Assembly (NCBI GenBank): GCA_004297645.1
Contig: SCUG01000197.1
Coordinates: 1 to 16,937 of the forward strand
DNA: 16,937 bases
Direction: 5' to 3'
From: Saprospiraceae bacterium
GTDB taxonomy: Bacteria > Bacteroidota > Bacteroidia > Chitinophagales > Saprospiraceae
Shown: positions 1 through 6,776 of the stretch, one piece after another
Layout: each line of letters starts with the position of its first letter
Position numbering within the stretch: the first letter of the stretch is position 1
Made by a program: the position numbers and the translations under genes
Notes under the pieces: generated by a model
Told to the model about the DNA's origin: nothing
Seen by the model: the letters and a program-made list of their open reading frames with translations, nothing else
The model's database searches: none

Positions 1-57
1 GGCAGGGTTTTGAACCCTGCGATTCCGGTTCGGAAATGCAGGGTTCAAAACCCTGCC
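1..57. repeat. Double-palindrome (REPIN-like) intergenic repeat
   Basis: Positions 1-20 and 38-57 are perfect inverted copies of each other, separated by 17 nt. Each arm is itself palindromic: GCAGGGTT at 2-9 pairs with AACCCTGC at 13-20 around the loop TTG. The transcript could therefore fold as one long hairpin or as two tandem small hairpins. This is the layout of paired REP sequences (BIME/REPIN). The element may continue beyond the left edge of the window. No transposase is nearby. Function is unknown; it could also act as a transcription end for a gene to the left. Confidence 0.8.
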
Positions 58-108
58 GCTCGAAGGAACCGGGCGTTTTGGGGGCGTTCCCATTTATTTA
101 TGAGGGGA

Positions 109-116
109 TACATTTG
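109..116 (+). promoter_or_regulatory. Possible -7 box (TACATTTG) for pdxJ
   Basis: TACATTTG matches the Bacteroidota -7 consensus TAnnTTTG and lies 66 nt upstream of the pdxJ ATG. No TTTG -33 box occurs at the usual 19-nt spacing; the nearest upstream TTTG (77-80) is 28 nt away. The call therefore rests on the -7 box alone. Confidence 0.35.
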
Positions 117-118
117 CA

Positions 119-163
119 GTTTGCAATAGCGCCCGGCAGTTATTCATTTACCAAATTGCAAAC
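119..163. promoter_or_regulatory. Inverted repeat in the pdxJ leader
   Basis: GTTTGCAAT at 119-127 is the exact reverse complement of ATTGCAAAC at 155-163, with a 27-nt loop. It sits between the candidate -7 box and the pdxJ start, so it would lie in the 5' leader or serve as a binding site. Nine base pairs with a long loop is modest evidence. No known riboswitch is recognised. Confidence 0.3.
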
Positions 164-182
164 GTAAAACTGCCCACTTATT

Positions 183-896
183 ATGACCCGCCTCAGCGTA
201 AACATCAACAAAATAGCTCTGCTGCGCAACTCCCGCGGTGGCAACTTGCCCGACCTTGTGCAAGTGGCCAAAGACTGCGAGGAATTTGGCGCCGAAGGCA
301 TCACCGTACACCCCCGGCCCGACGAGCGGCACATCCGCTATGCCGATGTGCCCGAACTCAAAGCCATCGTGACCACGGAGTTCAATATTGAGGGAAACCC
401 CACGCCGGAGTTCATGAATCTCGTGCTGAAAAACAAGCCCCACCAAGCCACCTTGGTGCCCGACGCCCCCGGCGCGCTCACCTCCGACAACGGATGGGAC
501 ACGATAACCCACGAGGCCTTTCTCAAAGAAATCATTGCTGAATTAAAAGATGCGGGCATTCGGGTTTCGCTGTTTTTGAACCCGGAGGAAAAGTATGTGG
601 AAGGAGCCAAAAAAGTGGGCGCTGACCGCATCGAATTCTACACCGGGCCTTATGCGCACCAGTTCAATTTTGACAAAGAGCAGGCGGTGGCCCCTCACCG
701 CCGCTGTGCCCTGCTCGCCAACGAAACCGGCCTCGGCATCAATGCTGGCCACGACCTGAACCTTTTCAATTTGCGCTTTTACAAAGAAAATGTGCCCGGT
801 CTGGCGGAGGTCTCCATCGGACATGCACTCATCTCCGATGCCTTATATTACGGGTTGCGAAATGCCATCCAGATGTATTTGCGGCAGCTCAGATAG
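183..896 (+). CDS. pdxJ: Pyridoxine 5'-phosphate synthase PdxJ
   Basis: PdxJ condenses 1-deoxyxylulose 5-phosphate with 3-amino-1-hydroxyacetone 1-phosphate to give pyridoxine 5'-phosphate, the ring-closing step of the DXP-dependent vitamin B6 route, in the cytoplasm. The 237-residue product is close to the family length (about 240) and is a complete TIM-barrel enzyme. Visible signatures are LSVNINKIALLRNSRGG (residues 4-20), GITVHPRPDERHI (39-51), FNIEGNPTPEF (67-77), PHQATLVPD (86-94), ADRIEFYTGPYA (147-158) and LGINAGHDLN (184-193). H43, E70 and H190 match the catalytic His/Glu/His positions known in the family. The ATG at 183 is immediately followed by the expected TRLSVNI start. There is no operon partner on this strand. 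The last four codons and the stop lie inside a perfect hairpin (882-907). Confidence 0.96.
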   Translation: MTRLSVNINKIALLRNSRGGNLPDLVQVAKDCEEFGAEGITVHPRPDERHIRYADVPELKAIVTTEFNIEGNPTPEFMNLVLKNKPHQATLVPDAPGALTSDNGWDTITHEAFLKEIIAELKDAGIRVSLFLNPEEKYVEGAKKVGADRIEFYTGPYAHQFNFDKEQAVAPHRRCALLANETGLGINAGHDLNLFNLRFYKENVPGLAEVSIGHALISDALYYGLRNAIQMYLRQLR

Positions 897-907
897 CTGA
901 GCTGCCG
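882..907. terminator. Perfect hairpin enclosing the pdxJ stop codon
   Basis: CGGCAGCTCAG (882-892) pairs perfectly with CTGAGCTGCCG (897-907) around the loop ATAG, whose last three bases are the pdxJ stop codon. The 11-bp GC-rich stem could end transcription or protect the 3' end. No T-tract follows, so a classical intrinsic terminator is not shown; a REP-like insertion at the stop is an alternative. Confidence 0.5.
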
Positions 908-920
908 AAGCCTTTCAATC

Positions 921-1181
921 AGAGCTTGTTTGCGTTTTAGCTTCCGGTGAAAAAACGCCCCTTTTTTGATGATACCTCGTTGGGAAAATGGTCAGGTAGC
1001 TTTGGCGTGACTCCCCCTCTAATGCCGTCAACTTAAGATTTCGGAGAAATCCTACCAACATGGGATTTCTCCGAAATCCTTAAGTTGACGGCATTAGACT
1101 TCCCCTCCTTTGAAGGGAGCCGGGGGGAGGCTAAAGGGCATCACGCTTTTTCCCTTGAAACCCAAAACGCAAACAAGCTCT
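921..1181. repeat. Composite inverted-repeat element (MITE-like)
   Basis: An 18-bp perfect terminal inverted repeat, AGAGCTTGTTTGCGTTTT at 921-938, recurs as its exact complement at 1164-1181. Partial similarity continues about 18 nt inward (a G-rich stretch with GAAAAA on both sides). The interior holds a near-perfect hairpin (1018-1098) and a C-rich/G-rich hairpin (about 1101-1133). The right end coincides with the first base of the stop codon of the minus-strand TonB-C gene. There is no coding capacity. No clear target duplication is seen at the outer ends. It could be a non-autonomous mobile element or a decayed bidirectional terminator. Confidence 0.6.
1018..1098. repeat. Near-perfect 81-bp hairpin nested in the composite element
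   Basis: The left arm 1018-1052 and right arm 1063-1098 are reverse complements except for one extra base in the right arm; the loop is 10 nt (1053-1062). Each arm contains its own smaller palindrome (1037-1051 and 1063-1079, GATTTC/GAAATC type). The flanks GACTCCCCCTCT on the left and GACTTCCCCTCC on the right agree at 10 of 12 bases and could be a decayed target duplication. The near-identity of the arms suggests recent insertion or strong selection. Confidence 0.75.
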
Positions 1182-1621
1182 CACTGAATTTTAATCGTGA
1201 ACATGTATCCGGTTTGCTTCTTTTCCGTTCCGGCGGGGGCAGGTGGGGCGGGAGCGGTGATGTAATTATACTGCACGTTGACGGGCTTACTTTTTGCCTT
1301 CGGCAAACGAAAATGAATTTGGATGTTTTGGTGAAACAACACGCGCAGGCCCCGGTTTTTCGGCACCTCGAACTGCAAGAGTTTCACGAGCCGCAGCGCC
1401 TCTTCGTCGCAGCCATAGCCAATGCCCGACACCACCTTAGCCTGTGTGACCGTGCCTTTTGGGCCGATGGTGTACTTCACGTAAACGGTGCCCTTGATTT
1501 TCTTTTCCAGCGCTTCCGGCGGGTAGCGCAGATTGTCACCGATGAATTTGCGCAGGGCCTTCTGCCCGTCTTTGTAAATGGGCTTTTTAAGAAAATCCTT
1601 GTCTTTAGCTTCTTTGTGCAT
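1181..1621 (-). CDS. Small TonB C-terminal domain protein
   Basis: The 146-residue product carries a TonB-C-like fold: YPPEALEKKIKGTVYVKYTI (residues 33-52) is followed by the conserved GxVxxAKVVSGIG-like stretch and CDEEALRLVKLL (71-82). In TonB this domain passes inner-membrane energy to outer-membrane receptors. Here there is no N-terminal membrane anchor or signal peptide, so energy transduction is doubtful and a stand-alone binding role is possible. A proline/alanine patch lies near the end (APAPPAPA, 123-130). I chose the ATG at 1621; a TTG at 1660 would add 13 residues and enlarge the overlap with the upstream fragment. With the ATG start it overlaps the end of the upstream RCK_C fragment by 17 bp, so the two may once have been co-transcribed. 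The stop codon abuts the composite repeat. Confidence 0.7.
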   Translation of the reverse strand: MHKEAKDKDFLKKPIYKDGQKALRKFIGDNLRYPPEALEKKIKGTVYVKYTIGPKGTVTQAKVVSGIGYGCDEEALRLVKLLQFEVPKNRGLRVLFHQNIQIHFRLPKAKSKPVNVQYNYITAPAPPAPAGTEKKQTGYMFTIKIQ

Positions 1622-2009
1622 GGTGAATTTGGATGGTTTGAAAAGCTGTTGGCCAATCAAGGGTTTTGAGGTAACGGCGCAATTTTTCTAATTGTTCTTT
1701 GTTTCCCAAAACGATGAAACTGGATTTTTCGACCAGTTTTATTTCAGGCCCCGGATTGACGACATACCCCCCATTGGGCTGCTTGAACCCGATGATGTTA
1801 GCGCCTATCTCCTTTCGGATGTGCAAGTCAGCGATAGATTTTCCCTGGTACGATTCAGGCATTTCAGCATAACTCAATTCCTCGAATTCTATGTCCGATT
1901 CGTACTCCCGCGTGATGAAAGAAAAGAACTCAGTGGCGCCGGGTTTGGTGACTAAGGAACGTGCGCAAAATAAGATGTGTGTTTTTGTTGAGGCTGTATC
2001 ATAAGTCAT
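1605..2009 (-). pseudogene. 5'-truncated potassium channel remnant (RCK_C/TrkA-C domain)
   Basis: Residues about 35-114 of this 134-residue reading frame match a TrkA-C/RCK_C domain. They include QGKSIADLHIRKEIGANIIG (55-74), a turn with NPGPEIKL (85-92), and FIVLGNKEQLEKL (98-110). In bacterial K+ channels and Trk systems this domain follows a two-helix pore and a nucleotide-binding RCK_N/TrkA-N domain. Both are missing here. The recognisable homology starts near SLVTKPGATEFF (18-29), and the codons before it come from inserted repeat DNA; the ATG used here lies within the terminal repeat of the 1989-2149 element. The gene is therefore most likely a broken remnant. A small stand-alone RCK_C protein made from an element-supplied start is possible but unproven. 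It reads into the TonB-C gene with a short overlap. Confidence 0.65.
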
Positions 2010-2149
2010 CGCTAAAAAATTGTGACCAAATTCTTCAACACTCAGGCACAGAAACACAGAGTTGATTTTGGTTCTCTGTGTCTCCGTGTCTCTGTGTTGA
2101 AATAAAAATTGTCAAGCTAATTCCAGCGTTGACTTATGATACAGCCTCA
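1989..2149. mobile_element. MITE-like element with 20-bp terminal inverted repeats
   Basis: TGAGGCTGTATCATAAGTCA at 1989-2008 is exactly inverted at 2130-2149. The 161-bp unit has no gene. Its centre forms a second hairpin from CACAGAAACACAGAG (2047-2061) against CTCTGTGTCTCCGTG (2074-2088). Outside the terminal repeats, the flanks also pair imperfectly: about 34 aligned positions with roughly three quarters identity, from about 1952-1988 against 2150-2185. This suggests an insertion into an older palindrome, or a larger decayed element. Non-autonomous derivatives of DDE insertion sequences have this form. No parent transposase is in the window. Confidence 0.75.
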
Positions 2150-2242
2150 AAAAGAACATCCTATTTCGAACACGTTACTTACCCTCGAAATGGGTAGTTT
2201 CTTTTTCACGAATTTCGCCATTCACGGTTTTTCGTCTAATCT

Positions 2243-3040
2243 CTATTTCAGCAGGCTTTTGATGTGAGCGTATTGGCTCTTGTTGGTTTCGTTGCCACTG
2301 CATGCCAATTCTTGTGCCTTTTTTTCGATGCTTTTGATGCGGTTGCCAGGGTCGGGGTGAGTGCTCAGAAATTCGGGCGGGGTGCCTTCCTTGCCTTCTA
2401 TTTTTTTGAAAAAACCAGCCGAACCAGCCGCATTGTAATTAGTGCCACAAAGGTAAATGACAGAGTACTCATCGGCCTGCGCTTCGTGTTTTCTGCTAAA
2501 TTTCAGGGATGCCAATCCGAGCGCTATTTGCTCCAGCACCCCTGGGTCGGTTTTGCCGGTAATGATTTGGCGAATGGCATCGAGGCCGTACAGGCTGGTC
2601 ATTTGTTGGGTGGAGTGGCGCAGCGCAGCATGTGCGATTTCGTGGCCCATGACCCCCGCCAGTTGGTCTTCCGAGTCGAGGTATTTAATCAGGCCGGTGT
2701 ACACGTAGAGGTGGCCGCCCGGCACGGCAAAGGCGTTCAGGGTTTTGGAGTCGTTGATGAGTTTCACATCCCAGGGAAACTCCTTGCTGTAAGCCACTTT
2801 GCCTGTGTGCAGGAGTTTTGTAGTAATATTTCGCACGTAGCGGTACGCCTCTTCGTTGCCTTGTTCCGGCAAGATGGGGAACTGCTTCGGGTCACCCGCT
2901 ATCTGTTCGCTCACTTGTTTGCCAAGGGCGATGTCGTCATCAATGGTGAACACATTGATGCCGTTTTTAAAAGCGCCGCAGCTTAAGAGTGCCATTGAAA
3001 AACTAAAGGAAAAGAGAAGAACGAGTCGTTTGGAAATCAT
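2243..3040 (-). CDS. M48 family zinc metalloprotease, lipoprotein
   Basis: The 265-residue protein has a lipoprotein signal (hydrophobic residues 5-19, lipobox LLSC with Cys21 as the predicted lipidated residue), which places it in the periplasm anchored to a membrane. The zinc-binding motif HEIAH is at 133-137, and the third-ligand motif EAQAD is at 186-190. A conserved STHPDPGNRI block follows at 226-235. These define the M48 (BepA/LoiP/YggG-like) family, whose members act in envelope protein quality control and degradation of misfolded outer-membrane proteins. The length is typical of single-domain members; there is no TPR extension as in BepA. The ATG at 3040 gives a complete lipoprotein signal. 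It is transcribed away from the PIG-L gene across a 250-bp gap that holds a candidate -7 box. The natural substrate cannot be told. Confidence 0.9.
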   Translation of the reverse strand: MISKRLVLLFSFSFSMALLSCGAFKNGINVFTIDDDIALGKQVSEQIAGDPKQFPILPEQGNEEAYRYVRNITTKLLHTGKVAYSKEFPWDVKLINDSKTLNAFAVPGGHLYVYTGLIKYLDSEDQLAGVMGHEIAHAALRHSTQQMTSLYGLDAIRQIITGKTDPGVLEQIALGLASLKFSRKHEAQADEYSVIYLCGTNYNAAGSAGFFKKIEGKEGTPPEFLSTHPDPGNRIKSIEKKAQELACSGNETNKSQYAHIKSLLK

Positions 3041-3138
3041 GGCTTTTGTGTTTTGAGTGAATAACCGGCGGAGTTTGTTTTTTCATTGCCAGCGCAACAA
3101 CGTGGCAGAAGTTTTAATTATTGGTTGAGCGCCCGGCT

Positions 3139-3146
3139 CAAAAGTA
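3139..3146 (-). promoter_or_regulatory. Possible -7 box (TACTTTTG) for the M48 gene
   Basis: Read on the minus strand the sequence is TACTTTTG, a full match to TAnnTTTG, and it would give a leader of about 90 nt. No TTTG lies at the standard 19-nt distance; one at 3158-3161 (minus strand) is only 11 nt away. Two short hairpins flank it: TTGAGC/GCTCAA (3125-3141) and GGCGA/TCGCC (3147-3158). The rest of the 3041-3290 gap shows nothing else I can name. Confidence 0.3.
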
Positions 3147-3290
3147 GGCGACTTCGCCAAAAGTTAAAATACCGTTAGCGCCGGAGTAATTCACGGCATT
3201 CAACACCTTTTCATGATATTTGCATGGCTCGGGCGGTCGCTGGCAGCCCAGAAATCTAACCTTCATTCATTTTTTCCAAAATCCCTTTTT

Positions 3291-5822
3291 ATGAAAATCA
3301 GTTGTAAAATACCCGCACTAATTCTTGGTGCGCTGTTGTTTTGTCTTTCGGGCTTCGCCCAAAAACCGGAACGCTGGAACTCCGCCACAATTTACCATCA
3401 CATCAAAAAACTCAGCGTGCTTGGCTCAGCGCTTTATCTCGGCGCCCACCCCGACGACGAAAATACACGGCTGATTTCGTACCTCGGCAACGAGCGCTAC
3501 ATGAACACTGCCTACCTGTCACTCACCCGCGGCGATGGTGGCCAAAATCTCACCGGCACCGAAATAGCGGAACTGCTCGGCGTCATCCGCACGCAGGAAC
3601 TACTCGCCGCCCGCCGCACAGACGGGGGGACGCAGATGTTCACACGGGCCAACGATTTCGGCTTCTCCAAAAACCCCGATGAAACGCTGCGTATCTGGAA
3701 CCGCAACGAAGTGCTCTCCGACGTCGTTTGGGCCATTCGCAAATGGCAGCCCGACGTCATCATCAACCGCTTCGACGCCAACTCGGCCGGGCGCACCCAC
3801 GGGCACCACACCGCCTCCGCCATGCTCAGCCTCGAAGCTTACGAGCAGGCCGCCAACAAAAATGCCTTTCCCGAACAATTGCAATTCGTCGAACCCTGGC
3901 AGCCCCACCGCATTTTTTTCAATACTTCCTGGTGGTTTTATGGCAGCCGCGAGAATTTTGAAAAAGCCGACAAGTCGAACATGGTCAGCTTAGATGCCGG
4001 CGTTTATTACCCCATTTTGGGAAAGTCGAACAACGAAATTGCGGCGGAAAGCCGCTCCATGCACAAGTCGCAAGGCTTTGGCTCCATGAGCGAGCGCGGC
4101 AGCCAGTTGGAATATCTTCAACTCCTCCGCGGCGATTCTCCGAAAAATAACGACCCATTCGACGGCATCAACACCACCTGGTCACGGGTGAAGGGCGGCG
4201 CTCCCACCGGCGATGCGTTGAAAAGGCTGGAGGCTGACTTCCGGCTCGAAAACCCCGCCGCCAGTGTGCCGGCACTCATGCAGGCTTACGCCATGATGGG
4301 CGGCCTCCCCGACGGCTATTGGAAGCGGGTGAAAATGGCGGAAATAAGAGACGTCATCGCCGCCTGCATGGGCCTCTTCGCCGAGGCTTCCGCCACTGTA
4401 CACTCGGCCACACCCGGTGAAGCGGTGAGCCTGAATCTGGAAATCATCAACCGCTCGGACATCCCCTGCCTGCTTGACGCCGTGCGCTTTGTGCCCACCG
4501 GGCAAGATACCACGATGAACGTCGAATTGCCCAACAACCAGAAAGCCTCCTGGATGACGGCCGTGTCCCTGCCCCAGGACATGCCTCTGACCAACGCTTA
4601 TTGGCTTAACAAAAAATGGGAAACCGGCATGTACACCGTCGAAGACCAAACCCTGCGCGGCCTCCCTGAAACGCCCCGCACCTTCAAAGTCATGTTCAGC
4701 CTGCGCATAAACGGCCAGCCGTTTATGCTGGATAAAGAGGTGGTGTACAAATACGGCGACAACGTAAAAGGGGAGGTCTATCAACCTTTCGAAGTGACAC
4801 CGCCGGTTTTTGTAAGCCTCCCGGAAACGGCCTACCTCTTCACCAACAATGCCCCCCTGCCGGTGAAAGTGGTGGTCAAGTCCGGTGCCCCCAACGTGAG
4901 AGGCACCCTTACCCTCTGCCACCCGGAGGGCTGGCGCATAGACCCCGAACAGCAAGATTTTTCATTGAACCTGAAGGGTGAAGAGAAAGCCATCACCTTC
5001 AATCTTTACCCACCCGATACAGCCGCTTTAGGGCTTATTTCGCCGTTGGCGAAAATCGGCGGCGCAGCCTACTCGAAGAGCGTCACCACCATCGGGTACG
5101 ACCACATCCCCACGCAAACGATCCTGCTCGATGCCGAAGCCAAAGCTGCCAGAATAGACCTGAAAAAGGCGGGCAGCCGGGTGGCCTACATCATGGGTGC
5201 CGGCGACAAAATCCCCGAAAGCCTGCGGCAAACCGGCTACACGGTAGATGTACTTGACCCCGATGGTCATCGGGACGATATCAATGTGCAAAACCTCTTA
5301 GGCTACGATGCCGTGGTCATCGGTGTGCGGGCCTACAACACCGTGGAGCGCCTGCAATTCGACCAACCCAAATTGATGGAATACGTGAAAGAAGGCGGCA
5401 CCCTCATCGTGCAGTACAACACCAACGGCGACCTCGTTCTTCCCATGGAAGAGATGGCGCCTTACAAGCTCCACCTCTCCCGCGACCGGGTGACGGTGGA
5501 AGATGCGGAGGTGCGATTCCTTGCCCCGGATCACGAATTGCTGAACTATCCCAACAAAATAACGGAAAAGGATTTCGAAGGGTGGATGCAGGAGCGCGGC
5601 CTCTATTTTGCCGATGAATGGGGCGATGAATTTACGCCGGTGCTTTCGTGCAACGACCCCGGCGAGCCGCCCTGCAACGGCGGCCTGCTCGTGGCAAATT
5701 ACGGCAAGGGTCATTATATCTACACGGGGTACTCCTGGTTTCGGGAGTTGCCCGCCGGGGTGCCGGGGGCCTTCCGCATCTTCGCCAATATGATTTCCAT
5801 CGGGAAGAAGGATAAGCCATAG
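3291..5822 (+). CDS. Exported PIG-L family deacetylase with C-terminal GATase-like domain
   Basis: The 843-residue protein starts with a signal peptide (residues 1-24, ending GFAQ), so it is exported. The N-terminal third is a PIG-L/LmbE zinc deacetylase domain, with AHPDDE at 52-57 and the second metal motif HGHH at 170-173. Family members remove acetyl groups from N-acetylglucosamine-type sugars or similar amides. A middle region (about 390-600) looks like beta-sandwich modules. The last 200 residues (about 630-835) resemble a class I glutamine-amidotransferase/ThuA-like fold, with YDAVVIGVRAYNT and a hydrophobic strand GGTLIVQYNTNG. The usual catalytic Cys of a true GATase is not evident. 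The ATG at 3291 is preferred over an in-frame ATG at 3213 because it begins the signal peptide directly. Polysaccharide or glycoconjugate processing is likely; the substrate is unknown. No partner gene is adjacent on this strand. Confidence 0.88.
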   Translation: MKISCKIPALILGALLFCLSGFAQKPERWNSATIYHHIKKLSVLGSALYLGAHPDDENTRLISYLGNERYMNTAYLSLTRGDGGQNLTGTEIAELLGVIRTQELLAARRTDGGTQMFTRANDFGFSKNPDETLRIWNRNEVLSDVVWAIRKWQPDVIINRFDANSAGRTHGHHTASAMLSLEAYEQAANKNAFPEQLQFVEPWQPHRIFFNTSWWFYGSRENFEKADKSNMVSLDAGVYYPILGKSNNEIAAESRSMHKSQGFGSMSERGSQLEYLQLLRGDSPKNNDPFDGINTTWSRVKGGAPTGDALKRLEADFRLENPAASVPALMQAYAMMGGLPDGYWKRVKMAEIRDVIAACMGLFAEASATVHSATPGEAVSLNLEIINRSDIPCLLDAVRFVPTGQDTTMNVELPNNQKASWMTAVSLPQDMPLTNAYWLNKKWETGMYTVEDQTLRGLPETPRTFKVMFSLRINGQPFMLDKEVVYKYGDNVKGEVYQPFEVTPPVFVSLPETAYLFTNNAPLPVKVVVKSGAPNVRGTLTLCHPEGWRIDPEQQDFSLNLKGEEKAITFNLYPPDTAALGLISPLAKIGGAAYSKSVTTIGYDHIPTQTILLDAEAKAARIDLKKAGSRVAYIMGAGDKIPESLRQTGYTVDVLDPDGHRDDINVQNLLGYDAVVIGVRAYNTVERLQFDQPKLMEYVKEGGTLIVQYNTNGDLVLPMEEMAPYKLHLSRDRVTVEDAEVRFLAPDHELLNYPNKITEKDFEGWMQERGLYFADEWGDEFTPVLSCNDPGEPPCNGGLLVANYGKGHYIYTGYSWFRELPAGVPGAFRIFANMISIGKKDKP

Positions 5823-5877
5823 GGGAGACAGGAGACGATGGACCAGAGACGGTTTTCAGGGAATGAATAAGACTGCC

Positions 5878-6519
5878 TCACAAAAAAGGATTGCTCTGCC
5901 GCTCGTGCCCGATGGTGGTAGCCGGGCCGTGGCCCGGATAAACTTTCACCTCATCACCTAACGGGAAGAGTTGCGTTTTGATGCTGCGGATGAGGGTGTC
6001 ATGGTCACCGCCTGGCAGGTCGGTGCGGCCGATGCTTTCGCGGAAAAGGACGTCACCGGCGATGAGGAAGTTCTCTTTTTTGCAATAAAACGAAAGGCTC
6101 GCCGGGGAATGGCCCGGCGTGAAAAGCGCTTTCAATTCCGTGTGGCCGAAGGCAATGGTTTCGCCGCCGGCGATAAACCGGCCCGGAGCGGGGGAGGGGT
6201 CACCGGCGGGAATGCTGTAAAACCGGCTGATTTCCGGCGCTGCTTCCAACACTGGCAGCTCTCCTTGGTGAATCTCCAGTTCCAGCTTCCAGCGGCTGCT
6301 GACATAGTGGTTGCCGAAGATGTGGTCAATGTGGCAATGGGTGTTGAGCAACCGGACGGGCCGTAAATTGTTCTCACTAATAAATGATTCCAGCGCTATC
6401 CTCTCGTGGGCTTCGTAACAGCCGGGGTCTATGATGACACACTCCCCGGTTTCATCATAAATGACGTACGTGTTTTCCTGAAAGGGGTTGAACGTGAGAA
6501 TGGCAACGGTGGCTGGCAT
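5878..6519 (-). CDS. Metallo-beta-lactamase-fold hydrolase (glyoxalase II-like)
   Basis: The 213-residue cytoplasmic enzyme has the full MBL metal-binding set: THCHIDH (residues 60-66, with H61, H63, D65, H66), PGHS with H137, GDVLF with D156 and PGHG with H197. The order and the short C-terminus match YcbL/glyoxalase II-like thioester hydrolases of Bacteroidota. It opens with the usual FNPFQENTYV block (10-19) that precedes the first strand. Glyoxalase II proper has a longer C-terminal glutathione-binding domain, missing here, so a general hydroxyacyl-thioester or persulfide substrate is possible. I chose the ATG at 6519; an ATG at 6567 would add 16 residues that do not look like part of the fold. 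The gene converges on the PIG-L gene with a 55-bp gap and no clear terminator. Confidence 0.88.
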   Translation of the reverse strand: MPATVAILTFNPFQENTYVIYDETGECVIIDPGCYEAHERIALESFISENNLRPVRLLNTHCHIDHIFGNHYVSSRWKLELEIHQGELPVLEAAPEISRFYSIPAGDPSPAPGRFIAGGETIAFGHTELKALFTPGHSPASLSFYCKKENFLIAGDVLFRESIGRTDLPGGDHDTLIRSIKTQLFPLGDEVKVYPGHGPATTIGHERQSNPFL

Positions 6520-6776
6520 AGTGTGGGTTTGATTAAAATTTTGGGTGAATGTGCGCAGGTGCGGCATTTGTCACCCGAATTCCATAAATTGCTTTCCGGC
6601 GGCAATGCAAGTGCGAAAGTAGTAATTTCATCCTTGAGCATCGCCCCCCTTGCAGGTGTGGTTTTTTAGCAGACATATTTGGCCATAAAAACCAACGGCG
6701 GAACGGCTCAAAGACTTAAATCAACGCGGCAGCGTTTTCACTATCATCAACCGGCTACCTTTTTAATACTTCATTC

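Noticed and set aside
1085..1669. Plus-strand reading frame of 194 codons opposite the TonB-C gene
   Set aside because: Its start lies in the repeat element and its sequence is the antisense shadow of a recognisable TonB-C domain; it shows no domain of its own.
2264..2986. Long plus-strand frame opposite the M48 protease
   Set aside because: The minus strand carries HEIAH, EAQAD and a lipobox. The plus frame has no motif and reflects codon bias of the real gene.
4182..4955. Minus-strand frame of 257 codons inside the PIG-L gene
   Set aside because: Antisense shadow in a G+C-rich gene; no start context, signal or recognisable fold.
6614..6621. TACTTTCG (minus strand) as -7 box of the MBL-fold gene
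   Set aside because: It differs from TAnnTTTG and no TTTG lies at the expected distance; not enough to call a promoter.
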